From Strongylocentrotus droebachiensis (taxonomy: Eukaryota > Echinodermata > Echinoidea > Camarodonta > Strongylocentrotidae), in contig JAVYIG010002727.1 of the NCBI GenBank assembly GCA_035222895.1, positions 161,001 to 225,000 of the forward strand: DNA of 64,000 bases, in the 5' to 3' direction. Positions 1 through 12,690 of the stretch are shown one piece after another. The position numbers and the translations under genes are program-made. The notes under the pieces were generated by a model that had not been told where the DNA came from, ran no database searches, and saw only the letters and a program-made list of their open reading frames with translations. How positions within the stretch are numbered: the first letter of the stretch is position 1; each line of letters starts with the position of its first letter.

Positions 1-727
1 CACCACCACCACTTTCTCTCCCATCCCCGCCCCCTTCCCAATGAAGTGATTCCCGAGGCAGGGGTAATCCCCGTCTCTATTGAGGAAGTCACGAGGACAA
101 GGTCCAAGGACCGCGCCCGCCAGCCCGCCCGATGGTGTTAATCGGCTTATACATGTCTGGTTACGTTATCCAGGGAGGAACACATTCCCCCAAGTGATTG
201 TCAGTACCAATTAAAAGACAGGAGCGATGGAAAGAACAGGGTGTGCCAGAAAATAGTGGCTTCATTGAAATTTGTGTTTAATCATGTAACTTATTTTGTG
301 TTGTGAGTATTTAAAAAAATTTGTGCAAGGTACCACAAAAGTCAAATATCCATCAAGCCAATTTCATCGAAACATGGATTCCCTCAAAGATAAATGATTA
401 TGAAGATCTTTCCTTTTTCTTATTTGTGGGCTTTCTTGGTCATACGTTTATGGCCAGCAAGCTGTTCATAATTTTGTTTTCATTGAATGGTCTATCTATG
501 TAGGCTATTAATGGAGATCTACAATTCCTGCAACTCTACAATCATCAATTTGGGAGACATATTTATTCATTTATTTTCCTATATAAATCGTTTGGAGTAA
601 ACATACTGATTGCAAAAGAGAAATATGGAAATAATTTGATTGTATGAATGACAATCCAGTGACATGAGATCGCAATTATCCTTAACTTGTATAACTTATA
701 ACAAAGTGTAATCAAGGCTATATAATA

Positions 728-910
728 CAGATATTGACTGGTAGGATGTGTTATATCACTTTTTTGGACAGTAAGGGAGTAATATGTCCCTTGTGATCAT
801 AATTTTCCTCAGAGCTGCGCGCTTTGTGAAAAAATAGCCTCAGGGAAAATATAACTCCCTTCGGGGGTCAATTAAAGAAAAAAATTACACACCTTAGCAG
901 TCAATATCTG
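728..910. mobile_element. Foldback/MITE, ends CAGATATTGACTG, TA-flanked
   Basis: The left end TA|CAGATATTGACTG (728) is matched by the inverted right end CAGTCAATATCTG|TA (910). Inner arms also pair imperfectly (AAGGGAGTAATATGTCCCT on the left against AACTCCCTTCGGG on the right, CCTCAG against CCTCAGGGAAAA), meeting near GCTGCGCGC. The flanking TA on both sides fits a Tc1/mariner-type target duplication. There is no coding capacity, so it is non-autonomous. The ATATTGACTG core recurs in the element at 14593-14765. Confidence 0.6.
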
Positions 911-1574
911 TATAGCAGGTGTCCAAGCAATAATCCTCTGTTTGCTGAAATAAAGCCCCAAACAAATGCACTAGAGCAAATGTTGCTGGAGCAAATGCTA
1001 GATCACAGATTATTTTTACTGTTTTGCTGATACACCCTATAGTTGCTACCAATTTAGATATTCGTATTGTTGAACATACATATGTAGGTCAAGTTACATG
1101 AAAGCATTTTGTCAAGACCGAATGATTTGTAAGATCACGCTGGTTCAATATTTTTCATGTTATGTCAAACATTTAAACACAAAAGTACATTTGCATGAAC
1201 CCTAGCTCTTTTTTAAACTGGCAATGTGATTGGGTAACACACACTTGTTAACAAGACAACGTCAATATTGGTTGTGCTTTATCAGTTTAGACTAAATGAA
1301 GCGTATATTCTGTAGTCTTCCAAATTTTACATCTGTTCAACAGGGCTGAATAGTTTAGTCATAGAAATAGAAGTAATTGTATTGGAAGTAAATCTTAGAA
1401 ATTAGATGTGATTCTTACTGTACTATGGAACTGCTGCACTCTTTTCAATTTGGGCGTTTTTAAAGATGACAATTCTTTTCTTATTTGGGAAGACTTGAAG
1501 CGACCAAAATTATTTAAAAGGTTGTCTATTTAAGAATTGAGTGTGTTGATTGGTTGGCCTGCCCTTTTTAATTT

Positions 1575-1751
1575 GTAATAACAACAATAGTAATAATGAT
1601 AATAATAATAATATTAATAATAATAAATGATAATCATATTTATAATACTACTACTACTAATAAAGATAATACAAATAAAGATTATCATGTTGCTATTAAT
1701 TATAATAATATTAACAATGATAAAATGATGATAATAATAGTATTATAAATA
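1575..1751. repeat. Degenerate ATA/ATG trinucleotide tract
   Basis: A low-complexity run of AATAAT, ATGATA and ACTACT triplets, directly abutting the MITE that starts at 1752. Confidence 0.8.
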
Positions 1752-2131
1752 TTAAAGCTATAGACCAGTTCTGGTCATGCAATTACATTGTGAAAGAAAC
1801 GTTGTGGAATCGATCAGAAAAAGGTTGATCATCTAGCATATAAGTATTGGTCTGTACTGCAAAGTTCTGGAATCATCAAAATGATAAGGAATTTGGCCCA
1901 GTCTTGGTAAAGTTACAAGCACTGTACACAGAAAGATGTATATGGGACTATGGGATATCTGTCCGGATAGATATAATAATTTACCAATTATGTCAATTAG
2001 GAGGTGGTTTCTGGGCAAAATGTGTATCATCACATACTAGTCAAAACATTTTCTTTCACATGATTGGTAATAAGAGCTTCCATTTCATTTTTTGAGAGGG
2101 AGGCATTTCCAAAACTGGTCTATACCTTTAA
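1752..2131 (+). mobile_element. TTAA-bounded MITE, copy 1
   Basis: About 380 bp bounded by TTAAAGCTATAGACCAGTTC on the left and the inverse of TTAAAGGTATAGACCAGTTT on the right. The interior is shared with copies at 23732-24106 (same strand) and 6416-6810 (opposite strand), including GAAAGAAACGTTGTGGAATC and CACAGAAAGATGTATATGGG. No transposase is encoded. The short open frames inside it on both strands (1833-2095) are translations of repeat and not genes. The TTAA at both edges may be target duplication or part of the terminal repeat. The superfamily is not assigned. Confidence 0.75.
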
Positions 2132-2189
2132 TACCTTTCTTAAAAAGCATTTTACCATTAAATGACTACTGGTAAAGCATTTACAATAT

Positions 2190-2352
2190 TATTACTACCC
2201 TGGTCACTGGATTCAGCGACTGTGCTGCACATTACAATGCACATTCTTCACTCCCTGGGGAGCATTCCAGCTTTTTCACATCCTACTGGGTACTCATTTA
2301 ACACCTGGATGAAGAGAAGCAATGTAGATAAAATGACTTGCTTCAGGACATT
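2190..2352 (-). mobile_element. SINE body fragment (tRNA head missing)
   Basis: The reverse complement reads GTCCTGAAGCAAGTCATTTT, then CATCCAGGTGTTAAATGAG, GGAATGCTCCCCAGGGAGTG and GAATCCAGTGACCAGGG. This matches, in the same order, the body of the SINE at 15672-16000. The tRNA-like head is absent, so it is a truncated copy. It sits about 60 bp after MITE copy 1. Confidence 0.7.
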
Positions 2353-3090
2353 TAACACCTTTCTTTGGAAAGAGTCTACAAAACACATTTAACAAATACA
2401 ACAACAAAAATTACACAATAAGTGTACAAGACCACAACCATGTAAGGAATTACCAAGCATGACATCGACCTTGAGGGTTGGTGTAAGAAAGGAAAGATAA
2501 TTACTTATCAAGATGAACAAAGTTATTTCTGCTGAGCACCCTTGTATATTAATTCAAAACATAATTGAGAAAAGTATGAGAAATTGAATCTGCCTGGATA
2601 CATGTGAGGGCATGCTTGCTACGGCACCAGCCCCCTTCACAAACCAGTCACATTATCTCAGCTGGCATCAGAGATGATCTTAGCCATGCACAGAGCATTC
2701 GTCTCTCTCATCCTTCAAGTCTGTCCACCACACGTTTGGGGATTTCTGAATTTGATTTGTTAAAATCCCACCTAATTAGCGAATACTGAAGAAGATGTGA
2801 TTCATAAAAATGTGCTCTAATTGACATTCAATGGGCATGCTCTGTACACCGCTTCTAAAAACACCTGCTAGTAGAGTTAGGCTATGTGAAGGGCCTTTTG
2901 TGAAGGTTCAGCGTCGGATGCAAATACCCGGCGGTTTATAGAGGTAACTCAAGGTCGATGGCGAGCATTAGTCATGCATTTTTTACATCCATTATTTTGG
3001 TCAGTATTTATGTGAACAATATCTAATTCCAAAAGAAATGAGTATTTATTTGGCTTCTTGGCTTGGGCAGGGTAAGTATTTGGATATGAA
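2353..3090. other. Complex non-coding sequence
   Basis: No supported gene. 2600-2790 is less AT-rich and contains CACCTAATTAGCG. 2885-2980 contains ATGCAAAT and TCAAGGTCG motifs. These could be regulatory, but single motifs are weak evidence. Confidence 0.3.
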
Positions 3091-3099
3091 TTCAGGAGG

Positions 3100-3129
3100 T
3101 ATGAGAGAGGGGGAGAAGAGGGAGGGAGG

Positions 3130-3187
<58 letters not shown>

Positions 3188-3725
3188 GAGGGAGAGTGTG
3201 AGAGAGAGAGATGGAGAAATATAGGGAGAAAAGAGAAAGAAAAGAAAAGAGAAAGAAAGGAAGAAAAAGGGAGGGAGAAAGAGTGAGAGAAATAATAATG
3301 TTATGAAATAACATTTAATGGAGAGGAAGGAAAGTAAAAAAACTCAAAGAGAAAGACATTAAGAAAATATCAAAGGTGGAGAGAGAGAGAATAGAGAAAA
3401 CAATCAAACAGAAAAGTGTGGATGAGGACGACAAACGTAAATAACAGACAGAGAATATGTGTATGTGTGTGAGAGAGATGGAGAGGGAGAGTGGGATGTA
3501 GGGAGAGGGGGGCGGACGGGGAGGGGAGGGGATGGAGGGAGAGATAGGGACAGAGTGAACAGGGGCAGGAGGGGGAGGGAGAGAGGAATAAAAGACATGT
3601 GTGAGAGAGAGGGAGTGGGAGATCGAGCGGGATGGAGGGAGAGAGGGGGACGGCTAGGGGGCGGAGGGAAAGAGTGAACAGAGTGAAGAGAAGCAGGAGA
3701 GGAGGGAGGGAAGAAAGAAATATAT
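3100..3725. repeat. GA-rich polypurine tract (several blocks)
   Basis: A pure (GA)n core at about 3135-3175 with AGGG/GGGA variants, then a G-rich purine block at 3460-3710. Open frames on both strands here read as Arg-Glu or Ser-Leu-Pro runs and are repeat translations. Confidence 0.9.
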
Positions 3726-3999
3726 TTACAAAACTTTTCTGAGGTTATGTGAGTTTGAGTCTTTGATATTGAAGTGTATAGATAAGGTATTAGACAAAAT
3801 GGAAAGCTATAAGTTAAAAACTAATATTTCCCCATTTAGTATAACATTTCTTTAATTTCATTCGGGTATCAAGATATTTTAAGAGGTAATTGTTGTACTA
3901 TTCTATTATGGCTATTGGTATTGTCACCATATATCATTGTCAATGAAGCACAAAGAAAGGACAGGTTTGATTACACATGAAAAACAAAAAGCAAAATAG

Positions 4000-4165
4000 A
4001 GAAAGAAGGATAGGGATTTAAATAGGGAGAGAGGGAGAAAATGGGGAAAGAGAGAAAAATAGAATGGGAAGGAGAGATAGAGAAAGAGAGAGGGAGAGAG
4101 AGCGGAGAGAGAGAGAGAGAGAGTGAGAGAGGGGGAGAGAGAGAGAGAAAGAGAGAGATGAAATT
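4000..4165. repeat. GA-rich polypurine tract
   Basis: GAGAGA blocks with AGGGA variants on the + strand. Confidence 0.85.
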
Positions 4166-6415
4166 GGAATTGAAAAAATATTTCATCAGATGAAGCATCT
4201 GAGGAAATTGTACAAATTACAGGAAATTGAGATGGTAATCAAATTTGGAAAGGAATGAGTTCAAAAGTGTCATGAAAAACTGCATTAAAATGGTAATTCC
4301 AGAATTAAATGGAAGATCAAAATAATGAAAAGAAATTGAAAAGAGATCTAGACAATGTAAAGAGAAACAGGGGGATGAAACAAGCTGGAAGTAAGAGAGA
4401 CGGAGAGATGACAGGAAAACCGTAGATTTCTAAAAAGCAATGAAGGTACAAAGAAGAAAAAAAATGAGGGAAAGCTCATTCAGAATCATTGAATGAGAGA
4501 GAAAGGGATAGGTTGGTACTTTAGAAAGTTAGGCAGAAACATGAGATTTATAGACGTTACTTGAATGCAAATCTAGCTCTTATGAATCACAGACTAGCCT
4601 CGCATTGTGAGACAGAGGAAGAATGAGAGAAAAGGGAGGTATGCTAATTAGATACGACACAAGGGGTGAAAAGATGTAACGTTTAAGTGGACCATTTGAT
4701 GAAAAAGGATGAATTTATCTTTTTCCTTTGAAGATATTAAGCCCTCCAAACCCTCCCTCTTGCTGTATGTTTAGGGCCTGGGCAAGCCGCTCATGTTTAG
4801 ACAGGACCTTGTTTGGTTGATGCAGCGACAGCCAAGAAAAACGTTTACCCCTGCTCACTTGAGAAGCGCCAAACTTGATCTTGCCAAACTCAGCTGTTTA
4901 TTCACCTCCAAACATTCATGAAATTCAAATTAGGATCTAATGTAAACTCGGCCTACAAACCCGCCTCCATTCCTCCTCCTGGCACTACTTTGTCCCTAAC
5001 ATGGCCTGGGGCGGGCGAGTAACGTTTAGTGAGCCAGGGGGGGACTTTGACGACTGTCACTCAATATGCGCTTCATGATGGTATAATTGGAGCTGCACGT
5101 GAGAGAAACGTGTAGGAGAATAGCCTGGTTTTAATTGAATTACAAAATGAGCTGGTTATACCGACAAACCGTTTCATAAATATTCACTGTCTATTGTTCG
5201 GGAGATGCGTTATCTCAATTTGCATCCCTGATAGCGAGAGGGGGGAGGTATGTAGATTGGTGTTCCGCTGGTTGGTTTGAGAGCATGCATTGGCATGTAA
5301 TTGATTCCAGGGCTAGATGGGTGCGCACGTCGCCAGGGGTTCACGTTACAATGTGATTGATCAATGTTTTTTGGGGAAGCGAATTTCACGGTCAGTGACC
5401 AGGATAAAATATGATAGCCCGATCGAGGGTTAGAAAAACCACGGACCTAGTCAAGATATTGTCATGAAAGTAGCCAGAGAGAAGCTTTAGGGTATATGGT
5501 ACATATATGGTTCATAAAAGATGACTGGCCCTCTCCACCATTCAGAAAAAAACCAAAACATTAAACTCTTTTCTAGGGTTTCTGATGGCCTGTAGGCACT
5601 GCTATTTTACTTACTTACATACTTCCATGTTAATGTATGCTGCTTACAGCTAGAGGGTGTCTATTGTATTGAAGGAATTTGCTCAAGTATCTACTGTTTT
5701 TCAGGAGACAATGTATAGGCCTTTACAAGTTTAAATAGAATAGTCTAAAACTAGTCGAAAAATTGTGGAAAACACAGCACAGAAAATTTGTATTTTTACT
5801 ATTTTCAACTTAATTTATATCTTTCATCCATCTTTTTCTCCAATTTCCTAACCTAGAAATAAGATTTTTGTCTATTTTTTTATAAAAGAAGAAAAAGTAG
5901 TCTAGTTTGATGGACTAGGAGGGGGAAAAAACTCTCAGGCTATACATTGCAGTTTAAAACCTGTAAGAATTGGTAATAAGGTCAAGACTTTGCTTCCATT
6001 TCAGAGATTTTACCCTTAACTTTCATCCAACTGTCACATGTTTATGATATTTCTGATAAACTTTTGCTTGAACTTGAATATAGATGTAGGTGTCTAATAA
6101 ACCCTTTTACAAATTCTACTGTTACTCAATCTCAAGTTGGGTCAAATACTGTGAACAAAAAAGTAATACAGTTTATTCAGACCTGTCACTGTGTAATTAT
6201 ATTTATAACAAACCTTTTAACACCGAATGTTAACTCATCTCTGTATTAAGCCCCACTGTACTACATAGCTACTTTCTCCCTCTATATAGCAAACAATGCC
6301 TAATCTGTGCCTCCTTTTCTTATGTTAATTGAGAGCTGATTTGATGGGATAACCACCTGTCAGTGACCGCACAGAGAGGTCTAATCCTTCCTGGCCAAAC
6401 TAGCGCAGAGAGGCT
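4166..6415. other. Non-coding, partly GC-richer segment
   Basis: No gene supported. 4740-5450 is more complex and GC-richer than average (ATTTGCATCC octamer-like site at 5219, CACGTG-like site near 5096, several TAATTG cores) and is a candidate regulatory block. A half copy of the short palindromic element (TGTTAACTCATCTCTGTATT) lies at 6228-6248. Confidence 0.3.
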
Positions 6416-6810
6416 TTAAAGAGAAGGTTGAGTTCTGGGAAGAGGTGAAAAATAATTTGTGAGCATTACTCATTCTTATTATGCAAGTGTGGAAGAACAT
6501 CAGATAAGACATGTTCCCTGAAAAGCATGGCTCTTCAAATGCCTTCATATTCTAAATATGCATGTAACATCGTAAAAATTGGGGGGCCGGCTTTTTACGC
6601 CACGTGTTCGTGTAGTCCCATATACATCTTTCTGTGTACAGTGTTTGTAACTTTACCAAGACTTGGCCAAATTTCTTATCATTTTGATGATTCCAGAACC
6701 TTGCAATACACACAAATTCTTATATGCTAGATGATCAACCTTTTCTGGTCGGTTCCACACCGTTTCTTTCACAATGCAATCGCATGACCAGAACTCAACT
6801 TCATCTTTAA
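6416..6810 (-). mobile_element. TTAA-bounded MITE, copy 3 (inverted)
   Basis: Ends are TTAAAGAGAAGGTTGAGTTC (left) and the inverse of TTTAAAGATGAAGTTGAGTT (right). The interior from 6613 to 6790 is the reverse complement of copies 1 and 2 (TAGTCCCATATACATCTTTC; CATTTTGATGATTCCAGAAC). The terminal motif differs slightly (GTTGAGTTCTGG instead of AGACCAGTTCTGG), suggesting a subfamily. The left interior is diverged or replaced. Confidence 0.65.
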
Positions 6811-6858
6811 ATGACATCATCCATTGCATCTACTTCCAATAAATATATCATCTTTACA

Positions 6859-6923
6859 GAGCCAGAGGGGCATTAACTCATCTCTGTATTAAAGTATATG
6901 AGTTAATAATGCCCTTTTGGCTC
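6859..6923. repeat. Short palindromic element, best copy
   Basis: GAGCCAGAGGGGCATTAACT at the left is mirrored by AGTTAATAATGCCCTTTTGG and CTC at the right, with a short AT-rich loop. It is about 65 bp and could fold into one hairpin. Related copies lie at 18819, 19515, 19758, 34604, 53235 and 60013. Confidence 0.65.
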
Positions 6924-7194
6924 TAAACAGACGTATTATCAATGAGAGATGTAAATCAGCCATTCGTACATTGACCGCTACACACTGGAATAACCTTTCA
7001 TGATTGAAGGTCTATTACTGTCCCATCGGACGGACGATGCCTTTGTGATTTATTGATTAATCACGCAGCGGCACTTTCAAACAATCCTCCAATTCTGCTG
7101 ATGTCCTCATTGGTGGGGAGAAAGGGCAGCTAATTTAGAGGAAGAGACGTGTTTGTTAAGGTTACTTACAAGGTGAAAGGGTAGATAATGAACT

Positions 7195-7210
7195 CTCTTT
7201 CTCTCCCCTC

Positions 7211-7266
<56 letters not shown>
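7195..7266. repeat. (CT)n microsatellite with C-run
   Basis: CTCTCCCCTC followed by an 11-12 nt C run and more than 20 CT units. This is one of the few tracts with pyrimidines on the + strand. Confidence 0.95.
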
Positions 7267-7267
<1 letters not shown>

Positions 7268-7480
7268 AGCCGTTGTGAAAAGAGTCTGATGGCACATTTT
7301 CCTAAATCATTTTTAGAGGGTGATGTCTTAATGAAGAAGATTATATTGCATATTGTTGCATACTGTGAATGTAGATATTAATCAGGAGGGCATCATGTGA
7401 AGATGATGCTGAATGGGATGATTATGATTATTATTTTGATTACGATTGCTATATAAATTACAATGATGAAGATCTCCATG

Positions 7481-7508
7481 ATTATATTATATTATATTAT
7501 ATTATATT
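7481..7508. repeat. (ATTAT)n pentanucleotide repeat
   Basis: Five ATTAT-type units in tandem. Confidence 0.85.
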
Positions 7509-7509
7509 G

Positions 7510-8170
7510 ATGATAGTAATGGAAATCATGAGATTGTTGAGATGATGATAGTGATGATAATAATGGAATTCCATTTTAAACTGAATGAGATTATGAAATC
7601 CATAACAGAAGTTTATATTAGTATATTTCTTTTAATGTGCAAGAGGGGTTCTTTAGTGCATGTATTTCATATTATCATACAAAACTAATAATCCCATAAA
7701 CTGTAATCTGTGCTACTAAAGCAGTCAGACCACAGCGCATATATATATATGCTAATGAAGATTTAGTTCAGCATTAATTTTGACTGATTTGCGTGCGCTG
7801 AGCATGATTTTTATGGTGATTTTGCAGCAGGCAAAGCCACGATCTAAACCTAAATATCCATTCCAAACACCTCGTGGACATGATTTTCATGCATTGGTAA
7901 AGAGTCTTTAAAATCTAATCGTTAAGATGACACCAAAATCGTGCAAAAGGAGTAATTCTAATTATAAAATTAAAAAATCAGAACAACCCCATGCATCCCT
8001 CATTACTTATGCACGCACCAATTTTTCTATGAATGAATATAAATACGTGAATTAGCAGACGCAGCGGATTGACTGCAAGGTCATGCTTCTAAGCCGTAAT
8101 GTTTATAACAAATTATTGATAAAATGAAAATTGTGTACTGTGTATTAGATTCATAAAATATGATGATATA
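7510..8170. other. Non-coding complex sequence
   Basis: No gene. 7770-8060 is of higher complexity (TTTTTATGGTGATTTTGCAG, GGCAAAGCCACGATC), a possible regulatory block with no further support. Confidence 0.25.
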
Positions 8171-8388
8171 CTGTAAATGCGAAAATATTTGCAGTACATT
8201 AATTTTTACGGATTTCGCGCTAAGATCGGCTAGCGCAAATTTTAGAACTCGGGAAAAAATCAGCATGACTTCTAATGCATGTCTTTAAATGGGCTGAATT
8301 GAGTGCAACACGAATCTAAGGACCCACGAATATGTTTTGGGGTAGCTCAGCGCGTAAAATTAATCACCGAAAATAACAGCATTTACAG
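8171..8388. mobile_element. TA-flanked MITE, ends CTGTAAATGC
   Basis: TA|CTGTAAATGCGAAAATATTT at the left and the inverse of TA|CTGTAAATGCTGTTATTTTC at the right, followed by TA at 8389. It is 218 bp and non-coding. The ACTGTAAATGC end recurs alone near 43630, possibly a remnant. Confidence 0.7.
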
Positions 8389-10510
8389 TAAATGTATAAT
8401 GAGCAACAGTCAAAAACATAGTGAATATTTGTAATATGCTGATGGCATCCATGATATGACTCCACCAAACCTCAGATGACCATGGCGGTCAGTCGTCTAG
8501 CATAGTGGTCAGTCCTCCAGACCGATTATACATCAATACCCTAGGGGTGCAACACAGACCCCCGCTCTCAAGAAAAATCCATCTCATCATCATAATGGGC
8601 CATGTGCTCTTCACTTCGCTACCTAACAAAATACTGCATACTCATCATTTGACATGCTTTCAAATTTTGACCTCATATTCCGTCTGATATGTCGCCCTGA
8701 ATATGGATATATTCCGATGAATCATCTTCATATCCCATTTCTCTTGTTTCTATTCCGTCTCGGGCGAATGAATGGGCTCTATTTCTTGATGCAATGGTCA
8801 CTAGCTGTGCTAAATGCTCTGAGGGGGAGGGGTGGGTAAAATATGAATGACAATGTTACACTTATACATGTACGAAAGTACCAGAGAACCATTTATATAT
8901 GTAGTTCACATACTTGTAATATAGGTATATATATAGATATTAAAATATTTACCTGCCCTACATGCTTTGGTATATAAAGTCACTTTCATTTTGGCTTATG
9001 CTTTTTAACAAAAAACATGCATTGTACATGTAGATATTAAAAAGTTCTAGTGTAATTTAGAGAACAAAAAAAAGTTAACACTGAAAATCTGGCCCAAGAT
9101 ATATTCCTGTGGTCTATTCCAAAAGCAAGAATTCTTTTCAATATAATTAATAATAAAATAATGTTGTCAGAAATGAAATGTCAGAAATGAAGGGGAAAAA
9201 AATTAAGTTTTCATTCATATATGGGAAGGGAAAGGGATCAGTTTTACATTTTGTGTCCCCTCTTGTTTCCATTGTCCTCGATCATATTAGATTGAGAATG
9301 CTCCTGCCTTCCTCTAGACTTATGCTCTTGGATACACATGCTTTATGTGAACAGACCCAGCAGTCCCATCCTTTTCTTAATGACAAGGGCTTGCTTGGTA
9401 CTTACATAATTTACTAATGAGGCACAGCAGAGACGTTACTGTTAACGATTCCAGCTACGCTACGTATACTTACACACAGGTTATAGAGAACCATTACTTC
9501 TTCCCTTTTGAATGATTGTACTCTGGGAAAATAATATATTACATAAAATAATGTATTATTTTAGCATATAAGTATTATATTATATAAAATTAGTATATTA
9601 TTTTGATACATCTTGTATCCATTTTAAGATTCTTGCTTTCTTCAACATTGTGCATGTTTCATCAGTGAGGGAGAGCGAAAAAAATGTTCTTATTGACTCC
9701 ATCAACGTTTCGTAATATTCATGATCAAACTATGGTAGAACCAGTATTTTATTTTCATTTTTGTTTTAATACACTATGAGATAAAAGTAGATTATATGAA
9801 CATAGTTTTTATCCTGTCCTTTTAAAACAGTCTTGCCTGTAACTTGCATATATTTAAATCAAAGAACAACAACAGATGAATTATTATTATTATTATTATT
9901 ATTTTTAGTATATTATTAGTATCATTGTTATTATTATTAGGTATTTTGAACAATCCATTTTGATTCTTTCGTAAGACACCTCATTCTGTCCGTGGACATT
10001 CAACTTCAAGGTTATGTTCAGGATTTACAAATAAAATATGTGGATAGTTTAAAAAACAAAAACATCAGTTTGAAAATGAAATGTGGTTTATATGCAGGTG
10101 TACAAACTGAAAACAAATTAAATGGAAACATTCTGATAAATACAGAGGGGAAACAAATCCATGTTCCTTTAAAAACCATATCTCTAAATTTTTGATATAA
10201 CAAAAAACAAATTAAACAATTCAGCAAGGACAAGAAAAAATACAATTATTCTTTAATCCCCTCCTGATAAAAATCTGAAATCAGTCTGGAAAACTATCTA
10301 AATTTGCTTTTTGTAAGACTTGCAATCGAGCCCTTTTCCCTGGTGCAAACCTCAAATGAGACGGGTGTCGAGTTTGGGAAACCTGGCATCCCCTGTCTTT
10401 CAGTTTCCTTGATGAGGGAAATTCAATTTCCATCCTCTTTCGTGGAAGATATTAATGCAGAGAGACAAAGTGATAGGATGAACTTGGAGGGATTGGAGAA
10501 ATAAGAAAAA
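8389..10510. other. Non-coding AT-rich sequence
   Basis: No supported gene. It contains an ATT trinucleotide run at about 9881-9950 and AT-rich simple sequence near 9530-9605. Small open frames at 8505, 9178, 9992 and 10304 show no recognisable domain or coding bias. Confidence 0.35.
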
Positions 10511-10900
10511 AGAAATCTGTATAGCGATGAGGAGAGAGTGGACGAAAGATTAGAAAAGAAGAGGAGGGAGAAGAAGGACGAGGAACAGGAGGACGAGGAG
10601 GAGGAGGAGAAGGAGAAGGAGAAGGATGAGATAGAGGAGGAGAAGGAAGAGAAAAGAAGAGAAGAAGGAGGAGTAGGAGGAAGAAGAGGAGAAGGAGATG
10701 GAGAAGGAAAAAGAGAAGGACAAGAAGAAGAAGAAGAAGATGTTAATGAAGAAGAGGAAGGAAAAGGAGATGATGAAGAAGAAGAAGAGTGGAAAGAGGG
10801 AGAGAAAGGGGAGGTATAGAAGGAGAGATAAAAATTAAGAAATGAGAGAGAGAGTGTGTGTCTGAGCCTGAGATGAGAGAGAGAGAGAGAGAGAGAGAGA
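10511..10900. repeat. Polypurine GAA/GGA tract ending in (GA)n
   Basis: About 390 bp almost purely purine on the + strand. The 93-residue Glu/Lys frame and the 173-residue Ser frame on the other strand are repeat translations. Confidence 0.9.
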
Positions 10901-11524
10901 AGACAGGAACATACAAACATTGTAATATATGTAAAGGAAAACAATACATTATGAGAAAGTAATTTTTTTCAAAACATTGTGTGGAGCGAAAGTGAGTGAA
11001 ACACTGACCAATGGAAAAGGTGATGAGTAAAATAAAACAGGATTTTAATATGGAGCAAAATTAAGATAGGATAGGAAAGGATAAAGAAAATCTGAGCAAA
11101 TAAATGGAGATGGAGAGAAAAAGATAGAGAGAAAAAAATGACAGACAGATGGAGAGATGTAGAGGGAGAATGAGATGCAATGATGCTGGTTTGCTATGTC
11201 TGTGGTAATCGTATCTGTGTTGCATGATTGTTCTATTTCTGTGCAGTTGTAAGATGGAGAAATTCTACAAATTAAACCAATTTGTCAGGGTGTATTGTGT
11301 GACAGTCCTAAATAAGGTCATGGCAAGATTGCTCTGTTTAACCCTCTGCATACACCCAAAGTCTGTTTCCCTTATGTTTCTTTACACACAAAGTAATGTG
11401 CCTGGCTTGTTTTACTGGTATCTCATGCACATGGATTGAGTATTGTATTTCTGGAGGAAAAAAATGATGTTGAAAGAGTGTTAATATGAGAAACAGAATA
11501 GACATTTCTATACATAACCATATC

Positions 11525-11945
11525 AACTCTGCACCTCCCCTCCACTTCTATCATCTCCCCTCCACCCCTCATAGCCCCTCCCATCACCCCTTCACTCCTT
11601 CTATATCCTCACCTTCTTATTTCCAATAGTTTTTTTTTTATTGATTCCAAACAATACAAATCAATCTTAGAAATAAAATACAGTTGTTTTTCCTTGACAT
11701 GAATTCAAAACATTTTCATTACATAGATTGTACGATTGATGAAAACATTTCCCATCCACCCCATCCCATCTCCCCTCCACTCTTCCTACATGTATATCCT
11801 CTCCACCCTCTCCCACCCCTTCCACTCCTATGTACTTTCCGCCCCTCCTATATCCCCTCCACCCCTTTCCATCTCCCTTTCCTTCTCCCCTCCACCCCTC
11901 CAAATCCCCCTTACCCCTTCCAACTCTCCTCCACCCCTTCTGATG
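11525..11945. repeat. CCCCTCCA-type pyrimidine repeat
   Basis: Degenerate repeats of CTCCACCCCT interrupted at 11620-11740. Pyrimidines are on the + strand, opposite to most tracts in the window. Confidence 0.8.
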
Positions 11946-12349
11946 ATCACTGATTTTCATATTGCAAAGGAATACGATTTAAGTCGATTTATGCATAAAA
12001 GTGTACTAAAAAGAGCATTCATGACAGAATATTGATATTGACACGCTAACCAGTGCAATTTCTAGCGCTGCATCTATGATGTGACTTTGGGGAATAGTTC
12101 ATCCATGCAAATTTCAAGCCAACTTTTATTGATAAGCATATAAATTGGATATTCCTCACCAGATTCATGAACATGTATTAATTCATCACTCATGTAATGA
12201 GTCATCGACTTTACCCGCTTACCCATGAGATACACCAACCCCTTTTCATAGTGGAATAGTCTAATACTTCCAAACAATTTCATATTGCAAGATTAGTTCA
12301 TTTGTTAGAGTAGGGGTTTTCTTCTCAGTGCCTTGAAGATTTTAAACAG

Positions 12350-12690
12350 TTTTGCATTTAAAGAAGGAGAGAAAAAAGGAGGGAAGAAAGAGGGAAAATT
12401 TAGAGAGGGGGAATGAATAGAGGTAGTAAGAGAAGAAGAAGAGAGGGGGAAAAGTAGAATGAGAATAGAATACAAAGGGTTGAAAAGAGAATGTGATTTT
12501 GAAAAAGTAGGAAAATAGGAAAAAGGAGAAGGGAGGCAAAGACGAGTAAGAGAACAAGAAGTAGAAGATGGAGAAGGGCAAAGAAGTAGAAGAAAAGGTA
12601 GGAAAGAGGAAGAGGTGAAAAGAAGGAGAAGACAAAAATAGGAAAGAAATCAGGAGAAAAAGAAGAAAAAGAGAAGAAGAAGAAGAAAGG
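12350..12690. repeat. Polypurine GAA/GGA tract
   Basis: About 340 bp of AGAAGGAGA-like purine sequence with few interruptions. Confidence 0.85.

Noticed and set aside
10423-10944. 173-residue Ser-rich - strand frame and the Glu/Lys-rich + strand frame opposite it
   Set aside because: Both are reading frames of the same GAA/GGA repeat.
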